A stretch of 12,779 bases of DNA, from positions 1 through 12,779 of the forward strand of contig CAZGXU010000054.1 of assembly GCA_964530075.1 (NCBI GenBank). The letters are read 5' to 3'. Every line of letters begins with the position of its first letter. The first letter of the stretch is position 1. Origin of the DNA: JANQEA01 sp964530075 (GTDB lineage Bacteria > Bipolaricaulota > Bipolaricaulia > UBA7950 > UBA9294). This document shows, one piece after another, positions 1 to 4,516 of the stretch. A model generated the notes under the pieces. The model was given only the letters and a program-made list of their open reading frames with translations, did not search any database and was not told where the DNA came from. Made by a program: the position numbers and the translations under genes.

Positions 1-57
1 TGGGAGAGCATCCGGCTTACATCCGGAAGGTCACAGGTTCGAGTCCTGTCTCGCCCA
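1..57 (+). tRNA. tRNA-Val (TAC), 5' end missing
   Basis: The 3' three quarters of a tRNA. The anticodon stem 11-15/23-27 (TCCGG/CCGGA) encloses a 7-base loop with anticodon TAC at 18-20, which reads valine codons. The T arm is 33-37/45-49 around TTCGAGT. The acceptor 3' strand is CTCGCCC at 50-56, with discriminator A at 57. The 5' acceptor strand and most of the D arm lie outside the window. The bases after the discriminator are GTC, so CCA is not encoded, unlike in the next two tRNAs. Confidence 0.88.
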
Positions 58-73
58 GTCGGCTTTGCGTCAC

Positions 74-152
74 GGGGGCGTGGTCTAGTCAGGTCTAGGA
101 CGCTGGATTGTCACTCCAGAGATCGCCGGTTCAAATCCGGTCGTCCCCGCCA
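74..152 (+). tRNA. tRNA-Asp (GTC), CCA encoded
   Basis: A complete cloverleaf. The acceptor stem pairs GGGGGCG (74-80) with CGTCCCC (142-148), including one G-T pair. The anticodon stem CTGGA/TCCAG (103-107/115-119) encloses anticodon GTC at 110-112. The T arm is 125-129/137-141 around TTCAAAT. Discriminator G is at 149 and an encoded CCA at 150-152. It lies 16 bases after tRNA-Val and four bases before tRNA-Phe, so the three are probably co-transcribed. Confidence 0.95.
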
Positions 153-156
153 GCCT

Positions 157-232
157 GCCGAGGTAGCTCAGGTGGTAGAGCACGGCCCTGAAAAGGCCGG
201 TGTCCCCAGTTCGAGTCTGGGCCTCGGCACCA
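157..232 (+). tRNA. tRNA-Phe (GAA), CCA encoded
   Basis: A complete cloverleaf. The acceptor stem pairs GCCGAGG (157-163) with CCTCGGC (222-228). The anticodon stem CGGCC/GGCCG (183-187/195-199) encloses CTGAAAA, with anticodon GAA at 190-192. The T loop is TTCGAGT. Discriminator A is at 229 and CCA is encoded at 230-232. It is the last member of the Val-Asp-Phe cluster. Confidence 0.95.
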
Positions 233-255
233 TCCTTCGACCCGATACCCCGTTC

Positions 256-273
256 GTCCCGCGCCGTCGGGAC
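256..273 (+). terminator. Hairpin after tRNA cluster, possible terminator
   Basis: A perfect 6-bp inverted repeat, GTCCCG/CGGGAC, with a 6-base loop, starts 23 bases after tRNA-Phe. It is followed by ATTTG, which is only a short T stretch. Position and GC-rich stem fit the end of the tRNA transcript, but the weak T tract leaves intrinsic termination uncertain. Confidence 0.45.
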
Positions 274-326
274 ATTTGACCGGCCAGAACCCCATTAGCG
301 ATTGACCATCCGATCCCTTCCATCCT

Positions 327-354
327 GCAAACCCTGTTAGAAACACGGGTTTGC
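327..354. repeat. Strong inverted repeat between tRNAs and origin
   Basis: GCAAACCC (327-334) pairs perfectly with GGGTTTGC (347-354). Three more inner pairs (TGT 335-337 with ACA 343-345, C346 bulged) leave a 5-base loop. No T run follows on either strand, so it is not a typical intrinsic terminator. It ends 22 bases before the first DnaA box, so it could be an insulator, a processing site or part of the origin. Its role is unknown. Confidence 0.55.
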
Positions 355-376
355 GCTTCGCGGTGCCGTCCGTCCC

Positions 377-385
377 TGTGGAAAA
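377..385 (-). promoter_or_regulatory. DnaA box (TTTTCCACA)
   Basis: The plus strand reads TGTGGAAAA. The reverse complement TTTTCCACA differs from TTATCCACA at one position. Confidence 0.65.
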
Positions 386-388
386 CGC

Positions 389-397
389 TGTGGAGAA
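389..397 (-). promoter_or_regulatory. DnaA box (TTCTCCACA)
   Basis: The plus strand reads TGTGGAGAA, one mismatch to the consensus on the minus strand. It starts 12 bases after the start of the previous box, in the same orientation. The same variant recurs downstream of dnaA at 2174-2182. Confidence 0.6.
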
Positions 398-430
398 GCA
401 TCGGGAAAACGCACGATTTCGGGACTTCCT

Positions 431-439
431 TGTGGATAA
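431..439 (-). promoter_or_regulatory. DnaA box, perfect consensus
   Basis: The plus strand reads TGTGGATAA, whose reverse complement is exactly TTATCCACA. It is the only perfect box I found in the window. Confidence 0.8.
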
Positions 440-521
440 GTCGCCGGGCCACCTCCTCGCGTGCCCCTCGCGACTCCAACCAGCGGGGGCCTGCGGGCGT
501 CTCCTCAGCTACTCCGCAAGC

Positions 522-530
522 TTTTCCACA
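522..530 (+). promoter_or_regulatory. DnaA box (TTTTCCACA)
   Basis: A one-mismatch box on the plus strand, the same variant as the boxes at 377-385 and 564-572. Confidence 0.65.
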
Positions 531-563
531 GCCTATTCCGTTTTCCGATCGGCCATCGCCGCG

Positions 564-572
564 TTTTCCACA
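564..572 (+). promoter_or_regulatory. DnaA box (TTTTCCACA)
   Basis: A one-mismatch plus-strand box, 42 bases after the previous one (four helical turns, so probably on the same face of the DNA). Confidence 0.65.
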
Positions 573-748
573 GGCCGGGCGACCGGCCGTTCACCCGATT
601 CGACCCCGCCGCTCGCCCTCCCTCATGACCCGTCGGCACCGGACGCTTGGTCGCAGAGAGAAGGTGTCGACTGTCCGCGCCCGTCGCTCCCACCGTCCGT
701 TGGGGGTTGCAGCGCTCCCGCACTTGCTCCTTCTCGCCGATCGCGTCC

Positions 749-776
749 TTGACCGCCGTGAACGGGTTGCGATACT
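749..776 (+). promoter_or_regulatory. Likely dnaA promoter
   Basis: TTGACC at 749-754 (5 of 6 bases of the -35 consensus) and GATACT at 771-776 (4 of 6 of the -10 consensus) are separated by 16 bases. Transcription would start near 783, leaving a leader of about 28 bases that contains the dnaA ribosome-binding site. This assumes a housekeeping sigma factor with the usual preferences. Confidence 0.45.
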
Positions 777-810
777 CTCCGTCGGCTTGTCGAGGGAGAA
801 GGGTGTTCGA

Positions 811-2148
811 ATGGTCGCAAGCGCTACTGTCGTGTGGGATTCCGTTCTGTCGACGCTGAAGTCGGAGATCTCCTACTCGAGCTTCGAAACGTGGTTTCAA
901 GAGACCCGGCCCCTCACCCTGGGCGATGGGTCCCTGACCATCTCGGTCCCCGACCCGTTTACCAAGGGCGGGATCGAGCGCCGCTACCGGGGGATGATCG
1001 AGGAGATTGCGTCGAAGTCCTGTCAACATCCGGTCGCCCTCGTCATCGAGATCCTGAAGAACGAGCCGCACGCGACCGGATCGTCGAGGCACGCGGCCGA
1101 GCCCCAACGGAACGACGCGCTCCCTCTGAACCCGGACTACACCTTCACCTCCTTCGTCCGCGGAAAGAACTGCGACCTCGCCTACTTCGCGTCGGAGGCG
1201 GTCGCCGAGAAGCTCGGGACCGCGTACAACCCGCTCTTCATCTACGGGAACGTCGGATTGGGGAAGACCCACCTGCTGCAAGCGATCGGCAACCGCGTTC
1301 ACGAGGTCTCCCCGGGCAGCTCCGTCGTCTACACCTCCTCCGAGCGATTCGCGATCGAGTTGATCAACGCCATCCGAAACAACACGACCGCTGCGTTCCG
1401 GAACAAGTATCGCCAGATCGACCTCCTGTTGATCGACGACGTCCATTTCCTCGAGGGGAAGGAGGCGACGCAGGAGGAGCTCTTCCACACGTTCAACGAA
1501 CTGCACGGCAACGAGAAGCAGATCGTCCTCTCGAGCGATCGCGCCCCCGAGGACCTCTCCGGACTTCAAGAGCGGTTGGTGTCGCGGTTCCGGTGGGGGC
1601 TCGTCGCCGACATTCAGGCCCCGGACCTGGAGACGCGAATCGCCATTCTCCGTGAGAAGGCCGCGACGCGCGGACTCGATATCGACGTGGGAATCCTGGA
1701 GCTGATCGCCAGCCGGATCTCCTCGAACGTGCGGGCACTCGAAGGGGCGTTGGTCAAGGTCCTCGCGTTCGCCGAGCTCGGCGGCCAACCGCTGACGCCC
1801 CAGACCATCGAGGGGATGCTCCCGAAAGAGGGGCAGCGGCCCCGGCTGACGATCCAGCACATCAAAGAGGAGGTCGCCTCCCGCTACAACGTGAAGCGCC
1901 AGGAGATCGAGAGCTCCAGCCGGAAGAAGGAGATCACACAGGCCCGTCACATCGCCATCTTCCTGGCGCGGGAGATGACGGACCACTCGTTCCCCGCCAT
2001 CGGGCGGGCGTTCGGCGATCGTGATCACTCGACGATCATGTACTCCTACATGAAGGTGAAGACGATGCTGGAAGAGATACCGCTTCTCTACACCGAAGTC
2101 AGCGAGATCCAGGAGAACCTGGCAGCCCGCTATTCGAGCCTCCGCTGA
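811..2148 (+). CDS. dnaA: Chromosomal replication initiator DnaA
   Basis: An AAA+ ATPase that binds DnaA boxes and opens oriC. The 445-residue protein has the usual four domains. Domain I (about 1-80, with SSFETWF near 23-29) mediates self-assembly. A short linker (about 85-105) follows. The AAA+ core has Walker A GNVGLGKT at 146-153 and Walker B LLLIDD at 205-210. Domain IV (about 345-445) carries the DNA-binding helix-turn-helix with signature GDRDHSTI at 402-409. The signature continues as MYSYMKV rather than the more common VLHAxxKI. The start at 811 is chosen because AGGGAGAAGG (793-802) sits just upstream and conserved domain I begins there. The frame stays open back to 430, but that stretch contains the origin boxes and promoter. 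DnaA-box clusters flank the gene on both sides, so autoregulation is likely. No dnaN follows. Confidence 0.97.
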   Translation: MVASATVVWDSVLSTLKSEISYSSFETWFQETRPLTLGDGSLTISVPDPFTKGGIERRYRGMIEEIASKSCQHPVALVIEILKNEPHATGSSRHAAEPQRNDALPLNPDYTFTSFVRGKNCDLAYFASEAVAEKLGTAYNPLFIYGNVGLGKTHLLQAIGNRVHEVSPGSSVVYTSSERFAIELINAIRNNTTAAFRNKYRQIDLLLIDDVHFLEGKEATQEELFHTFNELHGNEKQIVLSSDRAPEDLSGLQERLVSRFRWGLVADIQAPDLETRIAILREKAATRGLDIDVGILELIASRISSNVRALEGALVKVLAFAELGGQPLTPQTIEGMLPKEGQRPRLTIQHIKEEVASRYNVKRQEIESSSRKKEITQARHIAIFLAREMTDHSFPAIGRAFGDRDHSTIMYSYMKVKTMLEEIPLLYTEVSEIQENLAARYSSLR

Positions 2149-2173
2149 AGATCCCCTGCCCTGCCGAGAACCC

Positions 2174-2182
2174 TGTGGAGAA
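2174..2182 (-). promoter_or_regulatory. DnaA box (TTCTCCACA)
   Basis: The plus strand reads TGTGGAGAA, identical to the upstream box at 389-397. It lies 26 bases after the dnaA stop codon. Confidence 0.6.
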
Positions 2183-2239
2183 CCCGTCGACCGCTTCCGC
2201 TTCTCTGTGGAATCGGGCTGTGGACGCGAGGAGCTCCAC

Positions 2240-2248
2240 CTATCCACA
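2240..2248 (+). promoter_or_regulatory. DnaA box (CTATCCACA)
   Basis: One mismatch (first base) to TTATCCACA on the plus strand. It keeps the full TATCCACA core. Confidence 0.65.
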
Positions 2249-2337
2249 GGGCCCGTCCACAGCCCCTCGTCGGTTTTCCCCAACAGTCTCAACCGGAAGG
2301 AGAGGCCGACACCGACGTTCACGTACGGATTTCCTTC

Positions 2338-2381
2338 GTCTCCACACCCGCCGACTCCCTCTACTACTTCTGCTACTCAAC
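2338..2381 (+). other. Candidate DnaA-trio unwinding element
   Basis: A DnaA-box-like 9-mer (GTCTCCACA, 2338-2346, two mismatches) is followed by 14 mostly G/C bases. A triplet series then starts at 2361: CTA CTA CTT CTG CTA. Read on the complementary strand 3' to 5', these are GAT, GAT, GAA, GAC, GAT. Four of the five fit the published 3'-(G/A)A(T/A)-5' DnaA-trio rule, including the first three. The order box, GC-rich spacer, trios matches the basal origin-unwinding layout described in B. subtilis. The 14-base spacer and imperfect box are weaknesses. Confidence 0.5.
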
Positions 2382-2478
2382 GGACTGTCTGAGACGTATA
2401 AGAAGAAGTGCCTGCTTGCCGAGCTTCTTGTCGGGATTCCCTTCGCTACTCAACCTTTCCGCGCCCGATACGAACCGA

Positions 2479-2507
2479 TTGATGCGCGCTCGAAGGGGAA
2501 CTAGAAT
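2479..2507 (+). promoter_or_regulatory. Likely hslVU promoter
   Basis: TTGATG (2479-2484) and TAGAAT (2502-2507, 5 of 6 of the -10 consensus) are separated by an optimal 17 bases. Transcription would start near 2514, only about three bases before the hslV ATG, giving a leaderless or nearly leaderless mRNA. Confidence 0.45.
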
Positions 2508-2516
2508 AGGTCCCTC

Positions 2517-3062
2517 ATGGCCGGGGTACGAAGCACCACGATTCTTGCGATTCACTCCGAAGCGGAGCAGCGCGCCGTCCTTGCGAGCGACGGGCAGGCA
2601 ACCCTGGACACCACGGTCATCAAGAAGAACACGAAGAAGCTCTACCGGCTCCACGGCGACAGGATCCTGGTCGGGTTCGCTGGCGCGACCGCGGATTGTC
2701 TCGCTCTTCTGGACAAGTTCGAGGGAAAGCTGAAGAAGTACGACGGCAAGCTGCGGCGCTCCGCCGTGGAGCTGACGAAGGAGTGGCGGACCGACCGCAT
2801 TCTCCGTCATCTCGAGGCGGTTCTCGTCGCCGTCGGTGAAGAGGGAATGCTGATGATCTCCGGCTCCGGGGACGTCCTCGAGCCGGACGGCGGGGTGATC
2901 GGGATCGGCTCGGGCGGCCCGTACGCATTGGCGGCGGCGAAGGGGTTGATGGAGCCCGGAGACCTCCCGATCGATCGGGTCGCCCGACGGGCGCTCGAGA
3001 TCGCTGCGGAGATCGACATCTACACCAACGACACGATCACGCTGGAAGAGGTTCGGTGGTGA
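2517..3062 (+). CDS. hslV: HslV, ATP-dependent protease peptidase subunit
   Basis: The proteolytic subunit of HslUV (ClpYQ), a cytoplasmic protease in which a double ring of HslV degrades proteins unfolded by HslU. The protein is 181 residues. N-terminal MAGVRS precedes the Thr-Thr pair at 7-8 that aligns with the catalytic Thr of Escherichia coli HslV, so a six-residue leader would have to be removed. Other landmarks are DGQATL at 25-30 (catalytic-site Asp25; the usual GDGQ reads SDGQ here), Lys41, ELTKEWRTDR at 85-94 and GSGGPYA at 131-137. Two extra residues lie between the Thr pair and DGQ. The only in-frame ATG before the conserved region is at 2517, as a stop codon ends at 2504. The SD is weak, and hslU starts nine bases after the stop. 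Confidence 0.95.
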   Translation: MAGVRSTTILAIHSEAEQRAVLASDGQATLDTTVIKKNTKKLYRLHGDRILVGFAGATADCLALLDKFEGKLKKYDGKLRRSAVELTKEWRTDRILRHLEAVLVAVGEEGMLMISGSGDVLEPDGGVIGIGSGGPYALAAAKGLMEPGDLPIDRVARRALEIAAEIDIYTNDTITLEEVRW

Positions 3063-3070
3063 GGTAGGGA

Positions 3071-4435
3071 ATGAGCCCATTGATCGAGGTATCGACGGCC
3101 CGGTTGAGCGGGCTGACGCCGAGGCAGATCGTTGAGGAGCTGGACAAGTACATCGTCGGTCAACAGGCGGCGAAGCGCTCCGTGGCGATCGCGCTTAGAA
3201 ACCGGATGCGCCGGCAGTACGTCGGGGAAGAGATCCGCGCCGAAATCAAGCCGAAGAACATCTTGATGATCGGTCCGACCGGTGTCGGGAAGACGGAGAT
3301 CTCGCGTCGCTTGGCGAGGCTGACGACGTGTCCCTTCGTCAAGGTCGAGGCGACCAAGTTCACCGAGGTTGGGTACGTCGGACGCGACGTCGAGTCGATG
3401 ATCCGCGACCTGGTCGACGTCGCGATCGATATGATCCGCGAGGAGGAGATCTACCGCGTCGAGGAGGAAGCCGAGCGGCTCGTGACGGAGCAGATCCTCG
3501 ACGCGCTCCTGCCGAGTGCCGACGCCGACGAGGAGCGGGACGAGAGCGTCCGGAGCACGCGGGAGAAGCTCAGCGCGAAGCTCGATGCGGGGGATCTCGA
3601 GGAGCGATACATCGAGATCATGGTCGAGGAATCGGTCACCCCCCAGCTCGAGGTCTTCTCGCAGGACGGGATCGATCAAGTGGGAATCGACATGGGGAAC
3701 GTCCTCTCCGGCCTGCTGCCGACGTCGCGGAAGAAGCGGCGGATGCGGATCCGCGAGGCGCGAGGCTACCTGTTCGAGCAGGTCCTCGACACGCTGATCA
3801 ACATGGAGGAGGTCCGCCAGGCCGGACTCCAGTTGGCCGAGGAGATGGGGATCGTCTTCCTCGACGAGCTCGACAAGATCGCCGCCGGCGGGCGGGAGGA
3901 GACCGGCGGGCCGGGCGTCTCCCGCCAGGGGGTGCAGCGCGATCTCCTGCCGCTCCTCGAAGGGACGGTGGTGCGGACCCGCTACGGCGCCGTGAGCACG
4001 GAGAACGTCCTGTTCATCGCCGCCGGCGCGTTCAACATGTCGAAGCCGTCGGACCTGATCCCCGAGCTGCAGGGGAGACTGCCGATCCGCGTCGAGCTCA
4101 ACAGCCTGACCGCGGCCGACTTCCGTCGGATTCTCTGCGAGCCGAAGGACGCCCTGGCGACGCAGTACCAGGCCCTGATGGAGACCGAGGGGGTCACGCT
4201 CCGGTTCGAGGAGGACGCGATCGCCGCGATCGCGGACATCGCCTATGAGCTGAACCAGACGACCGAGAACATCGGCGCCCGCCGTTTGACGACGGTGATG
4301 GAGAAGCTGATGGAAGACATCTCGTTCGACGCCGATGCGCGGCGGGGGGAGACGATCGTCATCGACAAGGCGTACGTCGAGGAGCGGCTGAGCGACATTG
4401 TTGAGGATCCCGACCTCTCCCGCTACATCCTGTAG
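3071..4435 (+). CDS. hslU: HslU, ATPase/unfoldase subunit of HslUV protease
   Basis: An AAA+ unfoldase that feeds substrates into HslV. At 454 residues it is the normal family length. Landmarks are Walker A GPTGVGKT at 68-75, pore loop GYVG at 101-104, the inserted I domain at about 110-245 (rich in Glu and Arg, the least conserved part), Walker B VFLDELD at 262-268, the PSDLIPELQGRLP segment at 326-338 and sensor-2 GARRL at 402-406. The C-terminus ends DLSRYIL, close to the conserved tail that docks into HslV pockets, so the complex should be functional. The ATG at 3071 follows GAGGTAGGG. An eight-base gap to hslV indicates one operon. Many bacteria also place a recombinase or codY nearby, but neither is seen here. 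Confidence 0.97.
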   Translation: MSPLIEVSTARLSGLTPRQIVEELDKYIVGQQAAKRSVAIALRNRMRRQYVGEEIRAEIKPKNILMIGPTGVGKTEISRRLARLTTCPFVKVEATKFTEVGYVGRDVESMIRDLVDVAIDMIREEEIYRVEEEAERLVTEQILDALLPSADADEERDESVRSTREKLSAKLDAGDLEERYIEIMVEESVTPQLEVFSQDGIDQVGIDMGNVLSGLLPTSRKKRRMRIREARGYLFEQVLDTLINMEEVRQAGLQLAEEMGIVFLDELDKIAAGGREETGGPGVSRQGVQRDLLPLLEGTVVRTRYGAVSTENVLFIAAGAFNMSKPSDLIPELQGRLPIRVELNSLTAADFRRILCEPKDALATQYQALMETEGVTLRFEEDAIAAIADIAYELNQTTENIGARRLTTVMEKLMEDISFDADARRGETIVIDKAYVEERLSDIVEDPDLSRYIL

Positions 4436-4441
4436 CGCCGG

Positions 4442-4482
4442 CTCCGGAATCGCTAGCGTTGGTCCCAAACGCGCTTCCGGAG
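4442..4482. repeat. Inverted repeat between hslU and thrS
   Basis: CTCCGGAA (4442-4449) pairs perfectly with TTCCGGAG (4475-4482). After one mismatch there are three more pairs (4451-4453 with 4471-4473). It begins six bases after the hslU stop. No T run follows, so termination would be inefficient or factor-dependent. It overlaps the candidate thrS promoter, so a control role is also possible. Confidence 0.45.
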
Positions 4483-4488
4483 TAAGAT
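4459..4488 (+). promoter_or_regulatory. Possible thrS promoter
   Basis: TTGGTC at 4459-4464 and TAAGAT at 4483-4488 are separated by 18 bases. Each matches the consensus at four positions or fewer. The -35 element would lie in the loop of the 4442-4482 inverted repeat. Read-through from hslVU is an alternative. Confidence 0.3.
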
Positions 4489-4516
4489 ACTTCACTTCAA
4501 CTCCCAAGGAGGGACG

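Larger units (their letters stand above)
377..572. other. Probable oriC, upstream DnaA-box cluster
   Basis: This is the core of the 578-base stretch (233-810) without a credible gene. It carries five 9-mers matching or nearly matching the DnaA box TTATCCACA. Three lie on the minus strand (377-385, 389-397, 431-439, the last a perfect match) and two on the plus strand (522-530, 564-572). The two groups point toward each other across about 80 bases. Clusters of this kind directly upstream of dnaA are a standard sign of a bacterial origin. ORFs reading through here are taken as chance, because this is GC-rich DNA full of binding sites. A GC-skew plot or origin mapping would settle it. Confidence 0.75.
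2149..2516. other. Probable oriC, downstream part (dnaA-hslV gap)
   Basis: A 368-base stretch with no credible gene. Boxes or near-boxes lie at 2174-2182 (minus, TTCTCCACA), 2240-2248 (plus, CTATCCACA) and 2338-2346 (plus, GTCTCCACA, two mismatches). Weaker matches, sharing mainly the CCACA core, are at 2206-2214, 2219-2227 and 2253-2261. A CTACTACT series starts at 2361, followed by relatively A/T-rich sequence for this genome (around 2391-2408). The hslV promoter candidate is at 2479-2507. Origins split by dnaA are known in Bacillus subtilis and Helicobacter pylori. A 109-codon ORF overlapping these sites (2175-2504) shows no recognisable protein and is rejected. Confidence 0.65.

Noticed and set aside
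351..752. 133-codon plus-strand ORF upstream of dnaA
   Set aside because: It covers all five upstream DnaA boxes, has no recognisable protein content and no ribosome-binding site. GC-rich DNA has few stops.
430..810. 127-codon N-terminal extension of dnaA in the same frame
   Set aside because: The extension overlaps DnaA boxes and the likely promoter, is not DnaA-like, and a good Shine-Dalgarno with the conserved domain I start lies at 811.
505..2322. 605-codon minus-strand ORF across dnaA
   Set aside because: It is antisense to the whole of dnaA, and its Arg/Asp/Leu-rich composition is typical of a shadow frame in GC-rich coding DNA.
2175..2504. 109-codon ORF between dnaA and hslV
   Set aside because: It overlaps DnaA boxes, the trio-like series and the hslV promoter. 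The product is a Ser/Arg/Leu-rich string with no family resemblance.
4436..4516. T-box riboswitch upstream of thrS
   Set aside because: The gap is only 81 bases and contains neither the T-box sequence nor a specifier stem.
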